Shown in pieces: positions 23,708 through 34,247 of a DNA stretch of 64,000 bases. This DNA comes from Setomelanomma holmii (taxonomy: Eukaryota; Ascomycota; Dothideomycetes; Pleosporales; Phaeosphaeriaceae), in NCBI GenBank assembly GCA_010015745.1, contig ML978209.1:1-64000 (forward strand). Direction: 5' to 3'. Below the pieces are notes generated by a model, which had not been told where the DNA came from, did not search any database, and was given only the letters and a program-made list of their open reading frames with translations. The translations under genes were made by a program, and so were the position numbers. Each line of letters begins with the position of its first letter. Within the stretch, counting starts at the first letter, position 1.

Positions 23708-26620
23708 CTACTCTGCCACACTTGCCGCAATTTTCAAAATCTCCTCGGCCCCCTTGCCCGCATTCCTCGGACCCTTACTGACCCTCTGCCAAATCTCACC
23801 ATGCCTCGGCTCCGCCATCGCACACTTACTCAAACACTCAGCCTTCTTCTCCTCCGTACCATGCTGCTCCAGAAACTTATAATACCACACCCACCCATCG
23901 CCATAATCCGGGTCCAGCACAAGCGCTTTCGTAAACCACGTCGCAGCCTTATCCAAGCGGCGTTCGGCCCAGAAGATTCGGCCAACGACGACGAAGAGCT
24001 GCGGGTCTTTTTCGACTTTTTTGATGGCTTCGAGGGCGCGCGGTTTGCGTTGGGTGCGGGATTCGAGGTGCATGATTTTCTCGGCCCAGAGGAGGCCGGA
24101 TGCAGGGCATTCTTGGAGCGCCGTGGCCATGATTTTTTGCGCAGCGGGGATGTTGTTTTGCCGGCGCTCAAGGCGGACTGCTTCGCACAGGAGGTCGGGA
24201 TTCTTGGGGTTTTGCTGTCTGCCGCGGTCTAGTGTTGACCGGGCTTTGACGATGGCACCTTGCTTCTCTTGTATGCGGGAGAGGAGGATGAAGAGGACGG
24301 GAGATTTTGGTGCGGCGCGGGTACCGATGCTGAATGCTTCTTGTGCCTCTCTGAGCTTTGAGAGCTGCTCGTAGATCTGCCCCTTGACGGCATGCAGTTT
24401 CCAGCTGCCCGGCCAGTTCTGCAAGCCCTGGTTGCAGATATCTATTGCCGCTTCAAAATTGCCTAGTTGTCGTTCGAGGACAGCAGACTTCATGAAGATC
24501 CGATCAGTAGCGGCTGACTCACGAGCAACTTGCAGGAAGCTTCGAGCTTGCTCGTAGTTGCCAGCATCTACCTCGAAGTCGACTGCTCGGGTGTAGAGAT
24601 TCTCGTTGCCTGGTAATTGCTCGAAAGAGCGACCCAGAACTTTGCGAGCACCTTCAGGATCCCCTGACACCCACATTTCTCTGGCATACAACAGCCATAA
24701 GGATTCCGAGTTAGGACAGGCGTTTGCTGCTCGCTCGAGTACACTGAGTAGTGATTCAGTGGTGCCATGATGCTTCTCGAGATCCGCCGAAGCATGCCAC
24801 ACAGTCGTGGAGTACGGGAATATTGAGACAGCGTGGCCCAGAATAGCTCGAGCTGTCTCATATCGGCCTCTTGACGAAACACCCTTGGAGTCATCTAGCC
24901 ATACATCTCGCCTATCGTCGTCTTCGTCGAGCCCCCATCCGATTGTGGCCTTGACGATCGACGCAGCAGTGACTTTGTCGCCCTCCTCCTCACAAATCTC
25001 AGCCTGTGTAAGCCATTCTTCGCGTTTTATCATGGCGTTTTCCTTGATTAGAGCCTTCACCGCACGCTCCATAATACGGTCGCACATCTCAACCTTGCCT
25101 AGCTCCTCTTGCAGACGACATGCGTGTACCCAGATGGCCCAGCTCGTTGGAATCGCTTTCCTGGCTTTATTCAGGACCTGCTGTGCTGCATCGGCGTCGC
25201 TCACACGGGCGTATGAGATCCACAGCTCTTCAGACAGTGGCACAGTCTCAGTAGCCTTCGCGAACAGAAGTTTAACATTCTCGATGTCTTCCGTGTCGTT
25301 TATAAGCGTTTTCCAAAGCTCGACGGATTGCGGATTGTGATCCAGGGCTTGTCGCGTCACCTTCTTGCGCGCGGCCGGTGTCTGCTCGAGCTCAATCGCG
25401 GCTTGCCATAGCTTGATTGCCTTCGGGTTGAGTTTGATGCCGTTCGCTGCGATGATCTTGGCGTTGTGTATATTCTCCCTGTTGAGCCGAATTGCCTCTT
25501 CCCATACCACGATTGACCTCGGACACATCTCGCAGCCCTTCTGTATTACCTTCTTAGCTGTATGTATCTTCCCAGCTACCTCTTCGAGGCGCGCAAGCGC
25601 AACATAACCGGGCCCGTTGTGTACGTTCGTCTTGACGGCCGACTCCAAGAGCACACGAGCTCGATTTATATCCTCTACCGGCACCTCGTCACCTGCAGCT
25701 TGCTTGCGGTCAAGCGCAGTAATGTAACCCTTCGGGTCGACAGAAGTTGCGGTTCCTGACGTATTTGTTTGTGCACTGCCATCACCACCGCCGCCGACGT
25801 TGGCTGCAGAATCAAGCCGAACTTGGAGCGCGGATAACTGCGCGGCACCAATCGACGCAAAATTGGTCATGGTTCCCGAGTCGGAGTCGTTTGCGCTTAT
25901 CGATGTCTCTAATTCTCCTGACTTCGACGCGGCCTGCAACACGCTGTCCGGCACGGCATAGGAGCGCGCGTTCGCCATCCGTGCTTCTCTCGCGCGCTTC
26001 GCCTTGCCTGTCATGTCGCCCACCTCAGGCAGCGCTGCCCATTCTTCTTCTGATACGCCGCCGAGGGCTCGTTTGAGATCGGCAAATTGGAGTTGGATCT
26101 TAGGATTGTTTCGTTCGTATTCTTCTCGTTCTTGTTGCTCGCGAGCTTCCCTAGGGCGGACATCGGTATCTGTTCGAGGAGAAAACCACGATGAATACTT
26201 TGAAAACAAGGATAGAGAGGAGGGGCAGGGCGAGTATGAAATTGGGTGTACTAACCTTCTAAGTCGCCGTCGCTTATCCATTTTCTCGTCTACCTCCTGG
26301 TATATTCGGTCGGCTTCGTCGTCGTCCTTGTCGTAGTTCATGCCGCTTGAAAACAGACCGACCTCATTATCGGGATCTTGAAACCGATCCTCCTCTTCGT
26401 CTCGTTCTTCCTCCTTCTTTTCGGTGACCCCGTAAGCAGAAGGAGCTGCTTGTCCAAGTGATGCCGCTCTCTTGGCCAGCATTTCCTTCATCTGCTCCTC
26501 AGAAGGTCCCTCGCGCGCCGGTCCTAAATCGCTTCGAGTCGTAAAGCCTGTAGCACCACGCCCGAGACCAGCGACATAGTTCTCGGGCGCAGGCATCGAC
26601 AAGAAGTCGCGTCGACTCAT
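23708..26620 (-). CDS. PRP6: Pre-mRNA splicing factor Prp6 (U4/U6.U5 tri-snRNP)
   Basis: Two exons (26620-26256, 26150-23708) give 935 residues, the usual length. The N-terminus has the PRP1/Prp6 N-terminal domain with FLSMPAPENYVAGLGRGATG and EVGLFSSGMNYDKDDDEAD. The rest is an array of HAT/TPR helical repeats, such as CEMCPRSIVVWEEAIRL and RAANACPNSESLWLLYARE. Prp6 bridges U5 and U4/U6 snRNPs in the tri-snRNP and is released on spliceosome activation. The intron uses GTTAGT and ends CCCTAG, which restores KRRRLRREAREQQEREEYER as in other fungi. At 105 nt it is a multiple of three with no in-frame stop, so retention would add 35 residues. The first ATG of the family-typical MSRRDFLSMPAPE was used as the start. 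Confidence 0.95.
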   Translation of the reverse strand: MSRRDFLSMPAPENYVAGLGRGATGFTTRSDLGPAREGPSEEQMKEMLAKRAASLGQAAPSAYGVTEKKEEERDEEEDRFQDPDNEVGLFSSGMNYDKDDDEADRIYQEVDEKMDKRRRLRRLVHPISYSPCPSSLSLFSKYSSWFSPRTDTDVRPREAREQQEREEYERNNPKIQLQFADLKRALGGVSEEEWAALPEVGDMTGKAKRAREARMANARSYAVPDSVLQAASKSGELETSISANDSDSGTMTNFASIGAAQLSALQVRLDSAANVGGGGDGSAQTNTSGTATSVDPKGYITALDRKQAAGDEVPVEDINRARVLLESAVKTNVHNGPGYVALARLEEVAGKIHTAKKVIQKGCEMCPRSIVVWEEAIRLNRENIHNAKIIAANGIKLNPKAIKLWQAAIELEQTPAARKKVTRQALDHNPQSVELWKTLINDTEDIENVKLLFAKATETVPLSEELWISYARVSDADAAQQVLNKARKAIPTSWAIWVHACRLQEELGKVEMCDRIMERAVKALIKENAMIKREEWLTQAEICEEEGDKVTAASIVKATIGWGLDEDDDRRDVWLDDSKGVSSRGRYETARAILGHAVSIFPYSTTVWHASADLEKHHGTTESLLSVLERAANACPNSESLWLLYAREMWVSGDPEGARKVLGRSFEQLPGNENLYTRAVDFEVDAGNYEQARSFLQVARESAATDRIFMKSAVLERQLGNFEAAIDICNQGLQNWPGSWKLHAVKGQIYEQLSKLREAQEAFSIGTRAAPKSPVLFILLSRIQEKQGAIVKARSTLDRGRQQNPKNPDLLCEAVRLERRQNNIPAAQKIMATALQECPASGLLWAEKIMHLESRTQRKPRALEAIKKVEKDPQLFVVVGRIFWAERRLDKAATWFTKALVLDPDYGDGWVWYYKFLEQHGTEEKKAECLSKCAMAEPRHGEIWQRVSKGPRNAGKGAEEILKIAASVAE

Positions 26621-27157
26621 CTTGGCGATTGTGGTGGCTCGACGCCGCAATTCACTTTAGGCTGGTGTTTCGGCCTCAAACTGGCGACAGCGTTGGAGGC
26701 AGGCTCGGGTCTTGTATGAACGATCTGGCCGAGGAAAAAGCTGCTTTCTGTGCGAATTGTAGCAATTGTGTAGATTTGAGGTAACGGTGAAGCGAGCGGT
26801 GGTGGGAGGCGTGGTCGCCTTTGAGTGTGTCGGGGACAGCTTCAGTGGTGGTTCGCGACCAAAAAGTTAAGCTAGGCTACGTAGTCACGTGCTGATAGCT
26901 GCATGCGCTAACCGCAACGGTGACTTTGCGACAGTGAGGTTTCCGAGCTTTACTATATCGTGAAGGTATACGCAGTATCACAAGACAGGACTAGTGGGCT
27001 GCTGGGTATGTACAGACTCCATTTGGGTGGTGCACAATACAAGCACGTAGACTCAAGATGCACTCACTCACAGCTGCTTGTAGGAATGACTTTGTAAACA
27101 TTATCCTAATCATAAAGTATCATAACTCATTACCTCCCACTAGCCCCGCACCTCGTA
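26621..27157. other. Intergenic, PRP6 promoter
   Basis: No gene is supported. The stretch carries the PRP6 promoter and the 3' end of the CFEM receptor gene. Confidence 0.4.
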
Positions 27158-29054
27158 TCACCTCCGATCAAACAAATTCAACGCATAGCTCCACGGCCCC
27201 GAATGCCTGTGCTCCTGATGCCTCCTCTGTGGCACCACCAACCCCCTCTCACTACTATTCCGACTCGACTTGCCCTCACTATCCGAGAACGTCCTCGATG
27301 TCTGCATTGTGCTTGAGTTCTTCTCATCGCTCTTCGAGTATGCTCTTGATGATTGCAACGTTGTCAACTCAGTTGTCGAGGTCTTCCTGATTATACCGTG
27401 TGGTACGTGCTGCGATTCGGTATTGTGTCTGCGCTCATGCTCGTGGATGTTGAAGCTTTGGGTATTCTCAGCCATGTATGCAGGTACCGGCTTGGTTGGC
27501 GACAGCATCTCGCTTGCGTTGGAGTTCTTCCACTGCCAGCCTGGTGCAAGGTCGACGTGTGTGAAGTTGAGCGTCGAGATGAGATCGGGCTTCTTGTTAG
27601 CTCGGCGGTCAAACCAGCTAAATTTGCCAAAGGTGCGAGTGCCTCCGGATTGCTTGTCTGATGACCTGCGCGAGAAGGATCTTGTGTATCTGCTGAAGAG
27701 AGAGCGGACGGGTAGGATGACTTTGTCCACGAGTGGGCGGAGAGGTAGCAGATTGCCACAGATGCATGCGGAAAGGATCTCGATCAGAGACCATTTGATG
27801 ACATCGACATTGTCCCATGTTGAGTCGTAGGTGTTGGCGTACTTGAGTACGTACTTGAGACGGACAATGCTGGTAATGGACGCGCTGTAGCTGTTGTCAG
27901 CAAAGTCGAGCACAAGACGCCAGAACAAGACTTACAAAGATCCCACACTGAGGAGTAGGATAATGCCAGTCTTCTTCCTGTTACTCATCTGCAGTTTCCA
28001 GAGTTCACGGATCGGTAGAAGCAGGATGATAAAGTCCTCGGCGATGCTCAACCCTGCACCGGTGAAGCCGATGACGACGTTGACAGGTAGACACTTCCCA
28101 GCCAGCGTTTTGTCCCAGATGAAATTGATCGGCCGGCATTGGAAGACAACGAGCATGAGGAAAACGAGGCCGTGAGTGAACATAAACATGATCATGCCGC
28201 GGACGCTCCATTGGAACCAGTTGATGAAGTCCGGAACCAGTCGCTGATAGAGCGCCAAGATCGCCACCTTGGAGAAGATCTGAACCAGGATATAAAGCAT
28301 TTGACAGACATAGTATAGCTTGAGAAGCTCGACACCGTTCTTGACAGGGATGTTCCAGTAATGATTTCCGAAGCCCTTCAGGGACATTTGCAGTATGATG
28401 ACTGATACGGTTATCAAGAACACCTGCGCACAGTTTGTTAGTCCGGATGTCGTCAATTGTTGATGATCTACATACCCCAGCAATGAGAGCATATGCGTCG
28501 TCTAGGTAGAGACGCTTGGTCTTAAGCCCTCTTGAATAGAGGCGCAGAAGCAGGAATGGAATAGATAAGGCGATGGTAACAATAGAAGCGGTCTTAAGCT
28601 CGTGGACGCGAGATTCTTTTGGATATGCCGTACAGAGATCGGCAGCGAAGGACGTGATATCTGTGAACATCAGCTTTGGCAGGTCAGATTGGGCAAGACG
28701 CCAATGCATACCAACCTGTGAAGAGAAAGCACACGATTTCTGAACACACGCGGAAAGACGTGATTGGATGGTGACGTTCCTGCAAGCACAATCTGCCAGC
28801 TCTCCGGCGGTAGTCATCGGACAACCCCCTCCTTCGAAGAGATTATGGAGGACACATTGGACCTTGCGAGAATTTCGAGTCAGCTCACTTTTTTCCAACA
28901 GTAGAGAGTTGAGTAGGCTCTGATAAAGACTCACCGAGCAATCGGGGATCAATCCCAGCATCGCGAGGACTGTTGTGTTTAGTGCGACATCTGCTGCCGC
29001 TGTTGAGGCAGCAAGCATGAATGCCAGTATTGATCCAAAAAGTGCAGATTTCAT
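27158..29054 (-). CDS. CFEM-domain PTH11-type seven-helix receptor
   Basis: Five exons (29054-28935, 28862-28712, 28660-28476, 28423-27936, 27884-27158) give 556 residues; all four introns are 51-72 nt. A signal peptide (residues 1-21, ending STAAA) precedes a CFEM domain with the eight expected cysteines at 39, 43, 54, 65, 67, 79, 84 and 100. Next comes the fungal rhodopsin-like domain with about seven hydrophobic helices, including SIVTIALSIPFLLLRLYSRG, VFLITVSVIILQMSLKG and VFQCRPINFIWD. The cytoplasmic tail from about 370 is Ser/Thr-rich and basic. In Magnaporthe the founding member Pth11 senses surface cues for appressorium formation; other members have unknown ligands. The outward CFEM domain may bind haem or surface ligands in some proteins, so the role here is only inferred from the family. 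Confidence 0.9.
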
Positions 29055-30446
29055 GGTGCCCAGTAAGTGTACCACAACACAGTGTGTATGTTGTCATTGA
29101 CAGGATGATTGAAGGATACCCATGGGCGCGCACGTAGTTATCAGATGTCTTATACATCAACATTTCGCATTGGCGTCCGGGACGGCACGAGAGCCGATCC
29201 TGAACCTTAATTCGATGAGCTCCCTTCTCAACTTTTAGGAACACAATTGGAAGGGTCAGGCAGGTCAAGGGACCAATAGCAGGAGGAGAGGCTTGCGCAA
29301 CATGAGCGTCCGCGGATCTTGATGCTTGCACAAACAACGAACGTTCTCCAACGTGCTAGACCCTGAAGGACTGCCATATCCGAAGCTAAGCAACGGCAGG
29401 AGCATCCGAAATCAAGGTTGGAAGGGCCTTCGGGAGCGAACAGTGCGATTACCTAGCCACTGTGGACTGGTAAACAGTGGCTGGCAACGTGGGAGGGTTT
29501 CTTCTGTTAGGGATTTGCTGCTTTGTTTCAGGCACACCATGCAGAAAACACATGGTCTGGCTCATAGCTAATTGTGGTTGCGCCACGACAGATCTGTGCA
29601 AGACGTCGTTCGCGCTGCTCATGATGCGGCACTTACGTTTCAAGACTGCAGGTATGTGGTGGGAAAGGAGATCTCGAAGCTGTAGTTGAAGTTTAAGAGG
29701 CGAGAGCGGGCCATAAACTTTCGATAGCCTTGACTTGAGCCGCTTTACAAGCTGTTTGTTCAACTAGAAATAGGATAGATGGTTGAAAATTACGTACCGT
29801 TCGCAGCGCTAATGCAAGCAACAACACTCGGGCCATGTTTGAAACTATGGCACCCTGTGGCAGTCGCGGCACTAATTGCTCGAATCGCACGGCTGGGCTT
29901 CAGTAGCGCGAACTTTGATAATTATGCCAATTGCAACGCCCGCTAACGTTGAAATGCACCTCGAGACATCACAAGTACCGAAGTGCGATAAGTTGAGAGA
30001 AACGGTACTGTTGGATCCGCCATCGTAATGTAGATTTCGGGGTGGAATTGCAGTACTTGTGATGTCAAGATGGCAACACCGATGCATGTATTCAACATGT
30101 ATGATGATATGGTCATATATTGATGCAGCGTGGTTTTGGTGCCGGTGAGGCCGGCTAATCTTTGGAAGAACGTCTCGACGTGCTCCCGTGACAAGTTCGT
30201 GTTGTAAATATAGCGCACTGGATCTGCCACAAGTGCCGGTCAGTCATAGCAGCTGTCTGTTATACCCCTCCTCATGTTGAAACTCGTGGCGTAGCACTTG
30301 CTTTCCCGTTGGTTGCCTTTGGTGATTGAAGTGCAGCCTCTGGTGACATTGGTGGTAATGGAGGGGCAGGATCTGCGGGCATCTCGGTTCTCAGATCTTT
30401 CCCACTGCAAGAAGTCAGCATGTCGCTGGACGACTAAACTCTATGC
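29055..30446. other. Intergenic, no gene called
   Basis: About 1.4 kb. Short frames at 29477-29689 (plus), 29449-29763 and 29943-30230 (minus) have no detectable family and no consistent splicing. The part next to 29055 should hold the receptor promoter. Confidence 0.35.
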
Positions 30447-31046
30447 TCACCTCTTCGACTTCCTTAGCCGACCACCTATCCAATTCTTGAAGCTCCTACT
30501 CGTGGAAGGTCTCTCTGGTAGTTTCCTGCGAGAATCGTCGGTTCTCCCCATCATACTACTTCGTTGACTGCTTGGACTGAATTGTGATTGTGTAGCTTCT
30601 GTCTCATTGTCTTCGTCTTCGTCATCTTGCGGCGGCGCCCACCTTTCGACATCTCCATTGACCACAACGAACCAACCAAGCTTCTCTCCTGGTGCGACCT
30701 GGTCTCGCAGTTCTGCAATAGCTGCCCATTGATCCTCTGCCACACCCCTTCCTCGGAGATCGTCGACATCAACGCCTAGCTTGACTTCGTGCACCTGATC
30801 GCACACATAGGCATATGGCTGGTCCTTCACAGTGAGATCATCAGGGTCGTATTGCTCGATGAAGCGGAGACCTGGTAGCTGTTTCATTTGATCTGGCCAT
30901 TGTTGTTTGAAGTTATCCGTCATGCATGCAATCGTAGCAGGCGCCATGAGCCACTCTGGTGCAGCATCGTCGAGATTCTGCAGGATGATGTGAATGCGGA
31001 TCTGCGCACGCGGCCACTTGAAGCCATGGACAATCCAGGTAGGCAT
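30447..31046 (-). CDS. Conserved fungal protein of unknown function, 199 aa
   Basis: An intronless frame that starts with MPTWIVHGFKWPRAQIRIHI, which I recognise as the conserved start of a family of uncharacterised ascomycete proteins. Residues 1-135 look folded (IILQNLDDAAPEWLMAP, PYAYVCDQVHEVKLGVDV, APGEKLGWFVVVNGDVERW). From about 135 the chain becomes acidic (DDEDEDNETEATQ) and then Ser/Arg-rich and basic at the end (RKLPERPSTSRSFKNWIGGR). There is no signal peptide or membrane segment, so a cytosolic or nuclear location is likely. The function is not known to me. The start is supported by the family match. A decayed or partial frame sits just upstream at 31150-31490. Confidence 0.75.
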   Translation of the reverse strand: MPTWIVHGFKWPRAQIRIHIILQNLDDAAPEWLMAPATIACMTDNFKQQWPDQMKQLPGLRFIEQYDPDDLTVKDQPYAYVCDQVHEVKLGVDVDDLRGRGVAEDQWAAIAELRDQVAPGEKLGWFVVVNGDVERWAPPQDDEDEDNETEATQSQFSPSSQRSSMMGRTDDSRRKLPERPSTSRSFKNWIGGRLRKSKR

Positions 31047-31657
31047 CTCCGATTGCGTACCGACCTAAAGGCCACGCTTGCTCTGGATGGTCTGACAGCT
31101 AGGAGGACCAAAGACGGTCAAAAGGAGCCTTGATGTTCCGGTGATGTTGGTCTTTTGACTATCATATGACGATGAGAAGATTGTCGACAAAGTGCTTTTT
31201 CAGCAAATCCTTGCGCTCGAGTCGTACATTGTCATACACGAAGGCAAAGGCGTCCCGTCGGTGAAGAAAGTTTATGTGCTGGTCCGTGAGGAGGAGGTTG
31301 GGACGGAACCTACATGTGAATATCGATCACGCGTAAGTAGCGTGTAAAGACGAATGAAGCTCAACACCTGTCGCGCTCGGTGCACTTGCGCGGTCGTCTC
31401 CAATTCTAGGTGGGACAAGCTTGAATCATTGATGATTGATATTGCGGGGAGTGTGAGGTTGTCTGCATCGAGATGGACATGTTTGCGCATTGGCCCCCGC
31501 TAATGCAGGTCGCTCCTCCCGCATCCCGCGCCCATCGTTCGCCCATGCATCCTTGTGATGAATGACGGCTGTTCTGCGGCATCACACCGTGATGTTGCAC
31601 TGAACTGAAGCACCATTCCAACCACACCTGTGCTGCGCATTTGGTGTTGAATAGAAC
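31047..31657. other. Intergenic between two divergent genes
   Basis: Divergent promoter region of the 199-aa gene and the LENG1-like gene. A minus-strand frame 31272-31490 and another ending near 31160 (with DAFAFVYDNVRLERKDLL) look somewhat coding but cannot be joined in phase. They are left uncalled. Confidence 0.35.
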
Positions 31658-32817
31658 ATGCCTCTGTACGTCTTTTGTTGTCCTCACACTCCGCAAAGTT
31701 GATCGCTGACGAGGCAGCAGCCATTTACTGGGCAAAAAGGTGAGATAAGGTTCCTTTGTCACTCGAAGCACTCGCTTATATGCAATAGTCGTGGAATGTA
31801 TATAATGCAGCCAACATCGCCCGCGTCAAGGCGGACGAGGCAGCTGCTGCCGCGCGCGAAGCCGCCGGTGACCTGCGCATGCAAGAGCTCGACGCTGAGC
31901 GACGCGCCGCTCTACTACGAGGCCGAACACCGCCACCATTACCTGAGGACGTACAATCCAAAGATGGAGGTCGCAAGAGAGAGAGGGACGAGCGTGGCCA
32001 TGACAGGAAGCGCCGAAAGCTGGCTGGAGAAGATGACACGGACATGGATATACGTCTGGCAGCATCAATCGCAGCTCCTCAAGACGATGCTATCGTTGAC
32101 TCCAAAGTCTTGAAGCTGCGAAATACGAAGATCGATGCTCCGCTCACCGATCACGCTGGCAACATCGATCTCTTTCCTATCGACCATAAGGAGGCACTGA
32201 AGCGCGAGAAGAATGCCGAAGCTGAGAAAGAAAAGCGACGCAAAGAGCGTGCGCTGGAGGATCAATACACTATGCGGTTCACGAATGCAGCAGGTAGAGA
32301 TGGGTTAGCTCAACCTTGGTATGCAGACAATAGGAAGTCGGTGGGGAGTACAAGCGGTGAGGTTCCCTCGACGGAATTGGTTGAGCTCGAGAACAAGAAC
32401 GTCTGGGGCAACGAAGATCCGCGGCGCAAAGAGCGAGAGAAAGCTCGCATAACGTCGAACGATCCGTTCGCATTTATGCAGCAGGCGCAAGCCCAGCTTG
32501 AGAGATCCAGGGAGGACAAGAGGAAATGGGCCAGCGATCGCGATCGAGAGCTCCGAGAGTTGCGAGCTGCGCAGGAGCGTGAGGACCGGAGGAAGAGACA
32601 TTACAAGCGAAAGGACAGAGAGGAGGACGTTGGTGAGGAAGCTGCTTCAAAGGAACGTCATCAGAGCAGGGACAAAGACAGGGTGTCGAAGCATCAGCGT
32701 TGCCATAGACATCGCAGTCGGAGTCGAAGTCGAGACAGATCTGCTCGGACATCGAGCCATCGTCATGAACGAAAGCGAAGTCGAGAACGAAGCCGACATC
32801 ACGAGCGCGGAGATTGA
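31658..32817 (+). CDS. LENG1/CIR N-terminal domain nuclear protein
   Basis: Three exons: 31658-31665 (8 nt, ATGCCTCT), 31721-31739 (19 nt) and 31789-32817, giving 351 residues. The first two exons are needed to build the family start MPLHLLGKKSWNVYNAANI, which is typical of CIR N-terminal/LENG1 proteins, so this odd structure is well supported. The introns are 55 and 49 nt with a GCTGAC-type branch site. After the conserved helix (RVKADEAAAAAREAAGDLRM, QELDAERRAALLRGRTPPPL) the chain has an FPIDHKEAL motif, a segment with NVWGNEDPRRKEREKARI and a long coiled, charged C-terminus rich in Arg-Ser and His, like spliceosomal SR-type proteins. The human relative LENG1 co-purifies with the spliceosome; a nuclear splicing role is likely but inferred. 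Confidence 0.88.
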
Positions 32818-33109
32818 CAAGACTGCTTCCTGCATGTTCTATAGTCACCATTCTTACAGCATGATACCCAATTACTATTCTTACAGTGGCTCTCACGGTT
32901 CTTGTCTTCTTTTTAGGAATGTCTCATTTGCGTGTGTTCTTATTGTTCGTTACGTCTTCCCAAACTTGTGTCGTCTAGCGATTGGTCGAGATATGCCCAT
33001 TATTTGATCCATGGAGATCACCTTGGTCGGACCTGTGCGCCCACTCAACTAGATACCATGGTTAGAGAGCACAAGGACACACTCAAATATGACTGTTCAA
33101 AACAGACAC
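32818..33109. other. 3' region of the LENG1-like gene
   Basis: No gene is seen; the tract is likely 3' UTR and spacer. Confidence 0.35.
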
Positions 33110-33862
33110 ATCATCCTTTGCGGAATACGAAAGTCTTGAGCTACCTGTGGAAGACTTTTTCCAGCTCGTCAATCACCTGCACTATAAGTACGAAGGAGCA
33201 CGCAAATCCACCGGAATAGCGCAACAAGCCGCGTCAACTCGCGCTATTTGACCAGCTACCCACTGAACTGCAATTCGACATCATCAGAATTGCATGGAAC
33301 GACCACTTGACCGAGCGCAAGGATACTGTGACCATTACCTTTCGTCCCTTCCCAGTCCTCACTCCGTACATACCACTGAACAACAGTATGAGTCTTCCCT
33401 TTGTCAACGGGCTCTTCCGGCGAGAAACCTTTCGTCTGACGGAGGATAAGTACTCCTTGCACTCGATCGCGCAGCAATTATTCCCGTATGCAACAATGCC
33501 ATCTGTTTTCGCCCAGGAACAGACACTTTGGTTCTTGACCTTAGTGCCATTCTCTCCAATCATCTCGGCGATTACCTTATCAACCTATCCACGTATCCAC
33601 GGCGCTTCGACAAAAAGCCCTTCGCATCCGTTTGCACCTTTCACATTCTGTCTACTATATTCTGTCACGAGACTCAGAGCCACAACGCATCCAGTGGATC
33701 TTGCTCCCAGTCATCGAACAATTTCCAGCTATGATCAAGCTCGAGGTTGGTGGTGTACCGAAAAAGATCTCAGGTTTACGGGAAAATTCTCATAGTCTTG
33801 ACAACGATGGACGAGGTGGAATTGTCGAAGCCAGACGGACGGACTGTCACGCTCGTATTTAG
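33110..33862 (+). pseudogene. Decayed F-box-like gene with frameshifts
   Basis: Coding-like segments run through different frames in order: LELPVEDFFQLVNHLHYKYE (near 33135-33195), then LFDQLPTELQFDIIRIAWND (33244-33303) one frame away, then DTLVLDLSAILSNHLGDYLI (33520-33590), then RIQWILLPVIEQFPAMIKLE (33675-33740). The block LPTELQFDIIRIA is the common opening of fungal F-box-like proteins. No splice set unites these without breaking frame, so frameshifting indels are the simplest explanation. At the first break a single lost base near 33244 would account for the shift. An unrecognised intron-rich gene is the alternative. The ends are approximate. Confidence 0.5.
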
Positions 33863-34247
33863 AGGGTTAGAGAGACGCTGAGTACGCGAGCTGCACAAAT
33901 CGGTAAATCCTCGAGCGTCCATGATCGGACATAACGGGGGCATAGAAAGGAGATTGACGACGACATAGATACCTAACTCCACGTATTTCGCATTGTTAAG
34001 GCTCGAGATAACTGAAGCGTACGCGAAAATTACTGGATTGGGAAATGTCTTCTAGTGTGAGTCATGCAGCTTACGCGCAGGCTACCATTGGTGGGCCAAA
34101 GTAACAACGTGTTGACGCATAACTTATCCGCAGACTTCGGAGCAGAACTTCAAGTATATAACCAGCAATATGGCCACTTCGACTCATGCTTGTCAAACTC
34201 TAACCTCACCCAACACCACTTCGCGCAATCAGCTAAAATCATTCATC
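33863..34247. other. Spacer upstream of the dienelactone hydrolase gene
   Basis: No gene; it probably contains the promoter of the hydrolase gene. Confidence 0.35.

Noticed and set aside
29340..29460. Segment slightly reminiscent of a structured RNA (CCGAAGCTAAGC)
   Set aside because: It lacks the conserved 5S ends, and no tRNA-like cloverleaf or TPsiC box could be found.
29943..30230. Minus-strand 95-codon frame
   Set aside because: No ATG-based start, family or splice support was found.
31150..31490. Minus-strand coding-like blocks with DAFAFVYDNVRLERKDLL
   Set aside because: The two blocks cannot be joined in phase by any GT-AG intron I can see, and neither has an identified family.
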